Assembly: GCF_001693515.2 (NCBI RefSeq)
Contig: NZ_CP042968.1
Span: 248,001-312,000, forward strand
Direction: 5' to 3'
Origin: Bradyrhizobium paxllaeri
GTDB taxonomy: Bacteria > Pseudomonadota > Alphaproteobacteria > Rhizobiales > Xanthobacteraceae
Length of the DNA stretch: 64,000 nt
This document shows, one piece after another, positions 46,386 to 54,375 of this stretch. The notes beneath the pieces were generated by a model. It ran no database searches and had not been told where the DNA came from. It saw only the letters and a list, made by a program, of their open reading frames with translations. How positions within the stretch are numbered: the stretch's first letter is position 1; every line of letters begins with the position of its first letter. The position numbers and the translations under genes were made by a program.

Positions 46386-47720
46386 CTAATTCTCTGATCC
46401 GGCAGCGGATTCGGTAGTTTCCGCGGCCTCGAAACGGGCGCGCGGCCATGCGATCTGCACCACGGCGCCGTGATCGGGAAAGGTCCGGTTGGAGAAGGAT
46501 ACCTTGGCGCCGGTGCGTTCCAGCAGCGTTCGAGCGATGAAAATGCCAAGCCCGAGGCCGGCACGTTCGCGATGGGCCTCATCGGCGCTACGGCGCCGGG
46601 ACAAATAGGGTTCTCCGATCCTTTTCAGCATGTCGGGGGCGATGCCCGGCCCGTCGTCGGAAATGACGATTTCGACCGTATCGGCGTTCCACCAGGCGTT
46701 AACCTCTACCGTCGTCCGGGCGAAATCGACGGCATTCTCCAGGATGTTGCCGACGCCGTAGAGGATTGCCGGGTTCCGCGCGCCGACCGGCTCGCGCGTG
46801 GCTGCGACAGCAAGCCGCACCTTGATCGCGACGCCGAAATCCCGGTGTGGCGCCACCGCTTCCTCGATCAGCGTCGATATCGGCATCAGGTCAAACGGCG
46901 CGCCGGAGGAGGAGAGCTGGGTGATCTTGGCCAGGATGTCGCGGCAGCGCTGCGCCTGCTCGCGCAAAGTCTTGAGGTCGGAGGCGAGCTGACCGTTGCC
47001 CTCGATGGTCTTTTCCAGCTCCCGCGAAATCAGGAAGATCGTCGACAAGGGCGTGCCGAGTTCATGCGCGGCGGCAGCCGCAAGCCCGTCCAGCTGGGTC
47101 AGATGCTGCTCGCGCGTCAGCACCAGTTCGGTCGCGGCCAGCGCGTCAGAAAGCTTTCGTGCCTCCTCGGCCGCCTGGAATGCATAGAGCGAGGTGACGC
47201 CGATCGCGAGCACGATCGAAAGCCAGACGCCGAACAGGTAGATCGGCGGCAGCACCAGCGGGTCGTCACTGTCCCAGGGTAGCGGCAAATGGAAGAACAC
47301 CAGCGCCGAGGCACAGGCGACCGCGAGCAGGCCGAGCCCGATCGTCAGCCGGATCGGCAGCACCGTCGCCGAGATCAGAACCGGCGCGAGGAACAGGAAT
47401 GAAAACGGATTCTGCAAGCCTCCGGTCAGGAACAGGAGTGCAGCCAGTTCGACGATATTGAGCGCGAGCAGCGCCGCCGCATGGAGCGGTTCCAGCCGCT
47501 GCATCGGGTTGAAGGCCACCTGCAGCGCGAGATTTAGCAGTGCGGAGACCGCGACGACGGCGACACAGGCAATGACGGGAAAGTCGAACTCCAGCCCATG
47601 CGCCACGATGAAGATCGCGGTGAGCTGGCCGAGCGCCGCCAGCCAGCGCAGCCGGAGGATCGTATCGAGACGGACATAGCGGTGCGGCAGGCGGAAGTCG
47701 GAGGCTGCAACGTCGGACAT
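46386..47720 (-). CDS. regS: Redox sensor histidine kinase RegS (RegB/PrrB/ActS family)
   Basis: 444 residues. Six TM helices lie in residues 25-180. The periplasmic/TM ubiquinone-binding heptapeptide GGLQNPF is at residues 100-106. The phospho-accepting His219 is in AAAHELGTPLS and the redox-active Cys259 in AQRCRDIL; the spacing between them matches RegB (His225/Cys265). The ATPase region shows N (VGNILENAVDFA), G1 (SDDGPGIAP) and G2 (GLGLGIFIARTL). All residues needed for redox control are kept. It phosphorylates RegR, encoded just downstream. Confidence 0.96.
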   Translation of the reverse strand: MSDVAASDFRLPHRYVRLDTILRLRWLAALGQLTAIFIVAHGLEFDFPVIACVAVVAVSALLNLALQVAFNPMQRLEPLHAAALLALNIVELAALLFLTGGLQNPFSFLFLAPVLISATVLPIRLTIGLGLLAVACASALVFFHLPLPWDSDDPLVLPPIYLFGVWLSIVLAIGVTSLYAFQAAEEARKLSDALAATELVLTREQHLTQLDGLAAAAAHELGTPLSTIFLISRELEKTIEGNGQLASDLKTLREQAQRCRDILAKITQLSSSGAPFDLMPISTLIEEAVAPHRDFGVAIKVRLAVAATREPVGARNPAILYGVGNILENAVDFARTTVEVNAWWNADTVEIVISDDGPGIAPDMLKRIGEPYLSRRRSADEAHRERAGLGLGIFIARTLLERTGAKVSFSNRTFPDHGAVVQIAWPRARFEAAETTESAAGSEN

Positions 47721-47780
47721 GGCGGGAGTTTAGCCGTGCGGGGCAGCGATCACAAATTGCCCCGTTCGACGCATTCTTTC

Positions 47781-47948
47781 TGTCATGGCCGGGCATAGCC
47801 GTCCGAAGGACGGCGTCGCTACCGCTCGCCTATGTCCCGGCCATCCACGTCTTTCTTGCGGCGGCATCGAGAAGACGTGGATGCCCGGGAGCGCAGGCAA
47901 GTTTACGTAGTCTGCGCCAGGCAGACTACTATGCCCGGGCATGACGAC
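47781..47948 (+). repeat. Compound extragenic palindromes, family E (TCATGGCCGGGCATAG type)
   Basis: Two nested or adjacent dyads. The left one pairs CATGGCCGGGCATAG with CTATGTCCCGGCCAT; its inner GCCGTCC/GGACGGC makes a second stem. The right one pairs GAAGACGTGGATGCCCGGG-type sequence with a tail ending TGCCCGGGCATGACG, and contains AGTCTGC/GCAGACT. It occupies the divergent space between regS and the ABC gene. Such stacked forms suggest several insertions or recombinations of the same element. Confidence 0.75.
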
Positions 47949-47992
47949 GTTATATGACGAGCCTCACTTGCGCTCATCCCCGCAATGGCCCA

Positions 47993-48805
47993 ATGAACGT
48001 CCCCGAAATGGTCGATAGCGAGACAGTGCCAGCGCCATCGCCCGCGGCCGGGCCGCAAGGTCCTGTGGCGATCGAGGTCGCGCATCTCATAAAACTCTAC
48101 AAGACCACCCGGGCGGTGGATGACATCTCGTTCCGGATCGCGCGCGGCAGCGTCACCGGGCTGCTCGGCGGCAACGGCGCCGGCAAGACCACGACGATCG
48201 CGATGATCATGGGGCTAGTGCTGCCGACCTCGGGGCACGTGCAGGTGCTGGGACACGCGATGCCGGAGCAAAGCGCCGAGGTGCTCGGCCGGATGAATTT
48301 CGAGAGCCCTTATGTCGATATGCCGATGCGGCTCACGGTGCGGCAGAACCTCACCATCTTCGGCCGGCTCTATGCGGTGAAGGATCTCGCTGAGCGCATC
48401 GAACAGCTCGCTACCGACCTGGACCTGAAGGATTTCCTCGATCGCGCCAATGGAAAGCTGTCGGCCGGGCAGAAGACCCGCGTCGCGCTGGCAAAGGCGC
48501 TGATCAACCAGCCCGAGCTGCTGCTGCTCGACGAGCCGACCGCCTCGCTCGATCCCGATACCGCCGACTGGGTGCGGCAGCACTTGCAGAACTATCGCCG
48601 GAGCCATGACGCCACCATCCTGCTGGCGTCGCACAACATGCTGGAAGTGGAGCGGCTGTGCGACCGCGTCATCATCATGAAGCGCGGCCGTATCGAGGAT
48701 GACGACAGCCCCGACCAGATCATGGCGCGCTACAACCGCACCACGCTGGAAGACGTGTTTCTTGACGTCGCGCGTGGCCGGGCGGCGAAGGTGACGTCAT
48801 CGTGA
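47993..48805 (+). CDS. ABC transporter ATP-binding protein (ABC-2 exporter type)
   Basis: About 270 residues. Walker A GGNGAGKTT, the signature LSAGQKTRVALAKAL (LSAGQ variant), Walker B LLLLDEPTASLDP and the H-loop LLASHNMLEVE are all present. The C-terminal DDSPDQIMARYNRTTLEDVF is typical of ABC-2/NodI-like exporters. It energises the permease encoded next, whose start overlaps its stop by 4 bp. The ATG at 47993 is preferred; an in-frame ATG at 47954 directly abuts the palindrome and neither has a good ribosome site. The substrate is unknown (drug, polysaccharide or lipid). Confidence 0.92.
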   Translation: MNVPEMVDSETVPAPSPAAGPQGPVAIEVAHLIKLYKTTRAVDDISFRIARGSVTGLLGGNGAGKTTTIAMIMGLVLPTSGHVQVLGHAMPEQSAEVLGRMNFESPYVDMPMRLTVRQNLTIFGRLYAVKDLAERIEQLATDLDLKDFLDRANGKLSAGQKTRVALAKALINQPELLLLDEPTASLDPDTADWVRQHLQNYRRSHDATILLASHNMLEVERLCDRVIIMKRGRIEDDDSPDQIMARYNRTTLEDVFLDVARGRAAKVTSS

Positions 48806-49620
48806 GCGAGATCACAGCCCATCGCGCCATTTCCTGGCACCGTATCCAGGCGATGGTGCTGCGTTATTGGTATCTCCTGATGTCGTCCTGGCCGCGGCTC
48901 CTGGAGCTGATCTATTGGCCGGCGCTGCAGATCATCACCTGGGGCTTTCTGCAGAACTACATCGCGCAGAACGACAATTTCTTTGCCCGCGCCGGCGGCA
49001 CGCTGATCGGCGCGGTGATCCTGTGGGATATCCTGTTCCGAGGCCAGCTCGGTTTTTCGATCTCGTTTCTCGAGGAGATGTGGGCGCGCAACCTCGGCAA
49101 CCTGATGATGAGCCCGTTGAAGCCGATCGAGTTTCTGATCTCGCTGATGATCATGAGCCTGATCCGGCTTGCGATCGGCGTCATCCCGATGACGCTGCTG
49201 GCGTTGTTCTTCTTCGACTTCAATTTCTTCGCGATCGGGCTGCCGCTGATCGCGTTCTTCTGCAACTTGATCTTCACGAGCTGGTCGATCGGGATTTTCG
49301 TCTCGGGCCTTGTGCTGCGCAACGGGCTCGGGGCCGAGAGCATCGTCTGGACGCTGATGTTCGGCCTGATGCCGCTCGCCTGCGTCTATTATCCGGTCTC
49401 GGTGCTGCCCGGCTGGCTGCAATGGATCGCCTGGACGCTGCCGCCGACCTATGTGTTCGAGGGCATGCGCGCACTTCTCATTAATCAAACTTTCAGGAGC
49501 GATCTGATGGTCTGGTCGCTGGCCATCAACGTGGTGTTGTTGATTGCCTCCTTTGCGATCTTTCTTGCCCTTTTGCGCAGCGCCAAACGGGTAGGATCGC
49601 TGCTCGGGGGTGGCGAATAA
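48802..49620 (+). CDS. ABC-2 type transporter permease
   Basis: 272 residues with six TM helices. The ABC-2 layout is clear: an N-terminal amphipathic helix (IQAMVLRYWYLLMSSWPRLL), then ELIYWPALQIITWGFL. The C-terminal family region is PVSVLPGWLQWIAWTLPPTY followed by VFEGMRALL. It starts with GTG overlapping the ATPase stop (GTGA), so translation is coupled. With the ATPase it forms a two-component exporter. Confidence 0.93.
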   Translation: MSEITAHRAISWHRIQAMVLRYWYLLMSSWPRLLELIYWPALQIITWGFLQNYIAQNDNFFARAGGTLIGAVILWDILFRGQLGFSISFLEEMWARNLGNLMMSPLKPIEFLISLMIMSLIRLAIGVIPMTLLALFFFDFNFFAIGLPLIAFFCNLIFTSWSIGIFVSGLVLRNGLGAESIVWTLMFGLMPLACVYYPVSVLPGWLQWIAWTLPPTYVFEGMRALLINQTFRSDLMVWSLAINVVLLIASFAIFLALLRSAKRVGSLLGGGE

Positions 49621-49708
49621 GTCACTATTCCGGTGGATTCCGCGGCTTTTTGGCCTGTGTAGTACGTAGATATACTTATCGCTGCATTGACGCTTAATTT
49701 CGCATTTG

Positions 49709-49720
49709 GCAGCATGCTGC
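49709..49720. promoter_or_regulatory. Palindrome GCAGCATGCTGC upstream of phaZ
   Basis: A perfect 12-bp palindrome 25 bp before the phaZ ATG, in a TGC-rich stretch. PhaR-type repressors of PHA genes bind TGC-rich dyads (CTGC-N3-GCAG in Paracoccus). The arms here are in the opposite order, so the match is only suggestive. Confidence 0.3.
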
Positions 49721-49744
49721 GACGCAAAACAGAGGTTAGAATAG

Positions 49745-51094
49745 ATGCCGATTGGTGAGTTTGGCGGCGCACCGCCGCTGGTGGCCGAAGGCAGTCCGGC
49801 GTTCACGACGCCGATGTACTGGATGTACGAAATGGGCCACGCGTCGCTCAATCCGGCACGTGCGGTGACCGACGCCACCAAGATCCTGTTTCAAAACCCG
49901 CTTAATCCCTGGTCGCATACCGAAATCGGCAAGTCGATCGCCGCCGCCTGCGAATTGTTCGAGCGCACCACCCGCCGTTACGGCAAGCCCGAATGGGGCC
50001 TCGACTTCACCGAGGTCAACGGCGTCCGCACGCCGGTGGAGGTCCGCTCGATCTGGGAAAAGCCGTTCTGCCGCCTCCTGCATTTCGATCGCAAGCTGAC
50101 GCGGCCGTTGCGCAACCCCCATCCGCGCGTGCTGATCGTGGCGCCAATGTCCGGCCATTACGCGACGCTGTTGCGCGGCACGGTCGAGGCGTTCCTGCCG
50201 ACGCATGAAGTCTACATCACCGACTGGACGGATGCGCGCATGGTTCCTCTCACCGAGGGCCGCTTCGATCTCGACGACTATGTCGACTACGTCATCGAGA
50301 TGCTGCACGTGCTCGGCGGCAACATGCATGTGATCGCGGTGTGCCAGCCCTCGGTCCCGGTGGTGGCGGCGGTTTCCGTGATGGAAGCCGCACGCGATCC
50401 ATTCGTGCCGTTGTCGATGACCCTGATGGGCGGCCCGATCGATACCCGCCGCAACCCGACCGCGGTGAACAACCTTGCCGAAGAACGCGGCATCGAATGG
50501 TTCCGCAACCACGTCATCACCAAAGTGCCGTTCCCGCATCCCGGCGTGATGCGCGACGTCTATCCGGGCTTTTTACAGTTGTCCGGCTTCATCACCATGA
50601 ATCTCGACCGCCACACCGACGCGCACAAGGCACTGTTCAACAACCTGGTGAAGGGCGACGGCGACATGGTCGACAAGCACCGGGAGTTCTACGACGAATA
50701 CCTCGCGGTGATGGATCTCACGGCGGAGTATTACCTGCAGACGGTCGACGTCGTGTTCGTCAAGCATGCGCTGCCCAAGGGCGAGATGACCCATCGCGGC
50801 AAGCCGGTCGATCCCTCGAAGATCCACCGCGTGGCGCTGATGACGGTGGAAGGCGAGAAGGACGACATCTCAGGCCTCGGTCAGACCGAAGCGACACACG
50901 CTTTGTGCCCCCACATTCCCGATCATCGTCGCGTGCACTACGTGCAAAAGGGCGTCGGACACTATGGTGTGTTCAACGGATCGCGATTCCGTTCCGAAAT
51001 CGTGCCGCGCATCTCCGATTTCATGATGTCAGCGGCGAATACCAACGTGTCAGCGGCCACTACCAAGCCAACACTGGTCCGTGCGGCCGAATAG
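49745..51094 (+). CDS. phaZ: Intracellular poly(3-hydroxyalkanoate) depolymerase PhaZ
   Basis: 449 residues, standard for the intracellular (granule-associated) PhaZ family. It starts MPIGEFGGAPPLVAEG, an N terminus I cannot compare further, with MYWMYEMGHASLNPAR as the family core start. The nucleophile is a Cys in a lipase-box-like VCQPSVP (about residue 200), as in Ralstonia PhaZa1. ITDWTDARMVPL and the C-terminal VGHYGVFNGSRFR (His) are conserved. It releases hydroxybutyrate from the native granule in the cytoplasm. AGAGG precedes the ATG. Confidence 0.95.
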   Translation: MPIGEFGGAPPLVAEGSPAFTTPMYWMYEMGHASLNPARAVTDATKILFQNPLNPWSHTEIGKSIAAACELFERTTRRYGKPEWGLDFTEVNGVRTPVEVRSIWEKPFCRLLHFDRKLTRPLRNPHPRVLIVAPMSGHYATLLRGTVEAFLPTHEVYITDWTDARMVPLTEGRFDLDDYVDYVIEMLHVLGGNMHVIAVCQPSVPVVAAVSVMEAARDPFVPLSMTLMGGPIDTRRNPTAVNNLAEERGIEWFRNHVITKVPFPHPGVMRDVYPGFLQLSGFITMNLDRHTDAHKALFNNLVKGDGDMVDKHREFYDEYLAVMDLTAEYYLQTVDVVFVKHALPKGEMTHRGKPVDPSKIHRVALMTVEGEKDDISGLGQTEATHALCPHIPDHRRVHYVQKGVGHYGVFNGSRFRSEIVPRISDFMMSAANTNVSAATTKPTLVRAAE

Positions 51095-51168
51095 TGCACC
51101 CGGCGCATCGCTCCCGGGCCGCCGATAAGTTGCTGAATAGATTCAAACATTCCAGATTTCGGTCGAAT

Positions 51169-51196
51169 CAAGGGGTGAGTTCAGACTCACTCCTTG
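51169..51196 (+). terminator. Hairpin downstream of phaZ
   Basis: CAAGGGGTGAGT and ACTCACTCCTTG pair over 12 positions with one mismatch around the loop TCAG, about 75 bp after the phaZ stop. No T tract follows directly, so its ending strength is uncertain. A second dyad (TTTTGGA and TCCAAAA, 51204-51238) follows. Confidence 0.45.
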
Positions 51197-51330
51197 AGGC
51201 CGTTTTGGACCCCCGTTAGACCCCCGGTTCCATCCAAAAAATCAGGTTCCAGGCCCATCCTGTAGAGGCCTTTTAGCGCCGAGCCCCTGTATATTGGGCA
51301 AATGATTTGTTTTTGCGCCGAGCGATTTAG

Positions 51331-52152
51331 ATGAGATTCCCTTGGCGGCGGATATGGCAGAATCCGGGCGAACTCCTGCTCCCCGGACTCCAAGACATGG
51401 CTACTCGCGCCCTCCTTTATCGGCGGCCCGCCGAACCCGCGACCCTTTTGGTCAAACACGGCTCGCAAGTCTTTGCGATTCGGCTGCGCCGGCACCGCCG
51501 CGCGCGGCGTTACACCTTGCGCATTCATCCGACGGATCGCGAAGCGATCCTCACCATGCCGCCGCGCGGCACACTCCCTGAAGCGCGAGACTTCGCGCAG
51601 ATTCACGGCGGCTGGATCGCTGCCCGTCTCGGCCGATTGCCGAAGGCGGCGCCGTTTCAATCCGGCACGATCGTACCGTTGCGTGGCGTTCCGCATCGCC
51701 TGGTGCATCGAGCCGGCGAACGCGGCACGGTGTGGACCGAAACCCGCGACAGCGGCGAGAAGATTCTGTGCGTCGCCGGCGGCTCCGAGCATATGGACCG
51801 GCGCGTCCACGACTTTCTCAAGCGCGAGGCGCGCAAGGACCTGAACAAGGCATCGCTCGCCTATGCGGCGGAACTCGGCGTCAGGGTCAGGCGGGTGTCG
51901 ATCCGCGATCAGTCGAGTCGCTGGGGTTCGTGCACCTCGGCCGGTTCATTGTCCTATTCCTGGCGATTGATCCTCGCGCCGCCCTATGTGCTGGACTACC
52001 TGGCCGCCCATGAGGTCGCCCATCTCGTCGAGATGAACCACTCGCCGCGGTTCTGGCGGGTAGTCGGCCGCATCTGCGACCATGTCGACCGCGCCAAGCG
52101 CTGGCTTGATACCTACGGCAACGATCTGCATCGGTATGGGGTCGAGGATTAG
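51331..52152 (+). CDS. SprT-like/YgjP (DUF45) zinc metallopeptidase
   Basis: 273 residues. The C-terminal half has SIRDQSSRWGSCTSAGSLSY followed by SWRLILAPPYVLDYL and the zinc motif AAHEVAHLVEMNHSPRFW (H-E-x2-H plus downstream ligand). These are the DUF45/YgjP family signatures. The N-terminal half carries an Arg-rich stretch (FAIRLRRHRRARRYTLRI) normal for the family. It is cytoplasmic, substrate unknown. The ATG at 51331 gives the usual length; one at 51397 (MATRALLY) is also possible, and neither has a good ribosome site. Confidence 0.9.
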   Translation: MRFPWRRIWQNPGELLLPGLQDMATRALLYRRPAEPATLLVKHGSQVFAIRLRRHRRARRYTLRIHPTDREAILTMPPRGTLPEARDFAQIHGGWIAARLGRLPKAAPFQSGTIVPLRGVPHRLVHRAGERGTVWTETRDSGEKILCVAGGSEHMDRRVHDFLKREARKDLNKASLAYAAELGVRVRRVSIRDQSSRWGSCTSAGSLSYSWRLILAPPYVLDYLAAHEVAHLVEMNHSPRFWRVVGRICDHVDRAKRWLDTYGNDLHRYGVED

Positions 52153-52159
52153 CCACTAT

Positions 52160-52277
52160 GTCGTCCCTGCGAAAGCAGGGACCCATAACCACCGTCGTTA
52201 GTTGTTGCGAAGACAACTGGCTCCATCGCTCAATCGATAAGCTGCGGCGTATGGGTCCCTGCCTTCGCAGGGACGAC
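52160..52277 (+). repeat. Extragenic palindrome, family F (GTCGTCCCTGCG type)
   Basis: Outer arms GTCGTCCCTGCGAAAGCAGGG and CCCTGCCTTCGCAGGGACGAC with ACCCATA/TATGGGT inside. Each arm is itself a small hairpin (TCCCTGC-GCAGGGA). It fills the space between the DUF45 gene and the next binding-protein gene. Confidence 0.85.
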
Positions 52278-52400
52278 AGGGGACTTCCAAACAGCCCATC
52301 CACCGGCCAACCAGACATTGGGAACCCTTCCGGTTGTGTTAGCCTGCGGACGTCCCTTCGGCTGAAGGACGCCGAAGCCGCCACCGCTCGCGAGATCCAA

Positions 52401-53431
52401 ATGCCTGATTTCAAGAAACGGCCTGTGATCCTGCCGCTCCTCGCATTTCTGGCCTTCGTTCTCGCGGCCGGCCCTCCCGCCGGCGCGCAAACGTTGAAGG
52501 CGGTCAAGGAGCGCGGCGCGCTCAATTGCGGCGTCAGCCAGGGACTGCTGGGTTTTTCCAGTGCGGACGACAAGAACGCGTGGACCGGCTTCGACGTCGA
52601 TATTTGCCGAGCCGTGGCGGCGGCGATTTTCGGCGATCCCGCTAAGGTGACGTTCGTGCCGCTCGATGCGGTCACCCGCTTCGCGGCGCTGCAGTCGAAC
52701 CAGATCGACGTATTGTCGCGCAACTCGACGTGGACAATGTCACGGGAAAGTTCGCTCGGCCTGATGTTCGCCGGCGTTGCCTATTACGACGGCCAGGGCT
52801 TTCTGCTGCGCCGGGATGCCGGGATCGATACCGCCCTGCAGCTTGGCGGCAAGACGGTTTGCACCCAGACCGGCACCACCAGCGAACTGAATTTGACGGA
52901 CTATTTCCGGGCCAACGACATGGCACTGAAGGTTCTGTCCCTCGGCACTGCGGAGGAAAGCCTAAAGGCCTATGACGATCGCAAATGCGACGTGCTGACT
53001 AGCGACGTTTCGCAACTCTACGCCGAGCGTCTCAAGCTGTCAGCACCTGACAGCCATATCATCCTGCCGGAAGTCATTTCGAAGGAGCCGCTCGGGCCGG
53101 TGGTGCGGCAAGGCGACGATCAGTGGTTCAATCTGGTCAAGTGGACGCTCTATTGATCAACGCCGAGGAACTGGGCGTCAAGTCGGCGACGATCGACGAT
53201 GCGGTGAAATCTCCTAATCCCAATATAAGGCGGCTGGTCGGCACCGAAGGCGAATATGGCGAACAGTTGGGCCTAGCGAAGGACTGGGCCGCACGCGCCG
53301 TCCGCGCGGTCGGCAATTACGGAGAGATCTATGAACGGAACGTTGGAACACAGTCCAGGCTCAGCATCCCGCGCGGACTGAATGCGCTCTGGACCCAGGG
53401 CGGAATTCAATACGCGCCTCCCGTGAGGTAG
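52401..53431 (+). pseudogene. General L-amino-acid ABC binding protein (AapJ-like), frameshifted
   Basis: Two frames give one AapJ/BztA-type product of about 343 residues. The first has a signal peptide (PLLAFLAFVLAAGPPAGA), then LKAVKERGALNCGVSQGLLG, TGFDVDICRAVAAAIFGDP and NSTWTMSRE. It stops at 53154 after WFNLVKWTLY. The other frame resumes INAEELGVKSATIDDA, RRLVGTEGEYGEQLGLAKDW and ends in the usual region. The join lacks 1 bp (modulo 3), probably 4 bp of the expected TLYALINAEE codons. No aapQ, aapM or aapP permease genes are present, so even if intact it would be an orphan receptor. The L,D-transpeptidase gene follows 18 bp later. Confidence 0.85.
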
Positions 53432-53449
53432 ATATTCAGGGGTCAGATC

Positions 53450-54336
53450 ATGACCGTGGATTATTACTCGCTGCTGATGAAAGCGATTGCAGGCAAGGAC
53501 GCGGTCGCACGTGATCAGATCTACAAGGACGCCTTTAGCCTCATCACGAGATCTCACCTCACGCGCGAGGCCGCCTCATCTCATGCCGCAGCGCTCGAAG
53601 ACGCCGTCCGGCGGATCGAAGATGACATTGCCGCCGAGGAGGCGAACTCCGCAGCGGCCATCAACGAAGTGTTGTTGACAGACCGGAACTGGAAACCGCT
53701 CGTTATCGGCGCCTTCGCGGTAGCTGCAGTCATCGCCCTGTCGGCGTTGGTCTACGGCTTTGTAGCAACGAAAGGCCCCGCCATCGTCGCAGCCAGCGTG
53801 AAGACGTCATCGCCGAACGCGCAGCGCGGGCGCGAAGACGTCGTGATGGCGGACTTGAAGCCCGGCGTCGATGGCGGCTCTTCGGGCGAAGTCCTGCCGT
53901 TTGCGCTGCAGCGGCAAGTGGTATTCTACCGCACCACCGTCGTTCCGGGCTCGATCGTGGTCGATCGGGAAAACCGCTTTCTCTATCTGATCGATGCCAA
54001 CAATTCCGCACGCCGTTATGGGATCGGAGTTGCCCAGGAGTGCCTGAAGGGGGGCAGCCTATCTCGCGTCATGAACAAGCTTGAATGGCCTGACTGGCGG
54101 CCTTCGGGCGCGAACACGAAGGACGCCGACGCGCTGCTCGCGGCGGCCGTCCCGGCAGTCCGCTGGGAGCACGCGCGCTGTTGCTGGACAAGCCTGGGCT
54201 GCTGATTCACGGCACCAACTCACCCAAGACCATCGGCCATCTGGTCGCGTCCGGATGCATACGGCTCGTGAACGACGATGTCGAGGATTTGTACCGGCGC
54301 GTTTCGGTGGAAACGCGGGTCGTCTTCGCCAGCTAG
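53450..54336 (+). pseudogene. L,D-transpeptidase (YkuD domain), frameshifted before the active site
   Basis: About 295 codons. The first frame gives a cytoplasmic N-terminal region with paired helices (EDAVRRIEDDIAAEEANSAA), a TM helix at about 84-107, then LQRQVVFYRTTVVPGSIVVD and NSARRYGIGVAQE, which open the YkuD domain. Near 54145 the frame breaks. The other frame continues GSPLGARALLLDKPGLLIHG, TNSPKTIGHLVASGCIRLVN and ends VFAS at 54336. The catalytic SGCIRL Cys is therefore intact but out of frame. Loss of one G in a G-rich run (GCGGGCGGCC to GCGGCGGCC) explains it. Working homologues cross-link peptidoglycan or attach proteins to it. Confidence 0.85.
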
Positions 54337-54375
54337 CCGTTCGCCGTTCATCGGGAAGCGCGGCGCAACGGTGCG

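Noticed and set aside
49700..49722. A sigma-54 promoter before phaZ
   Set aside because: The GG and GC elements are one base closer than the consensus spacing and the -12 TTGC is not present.
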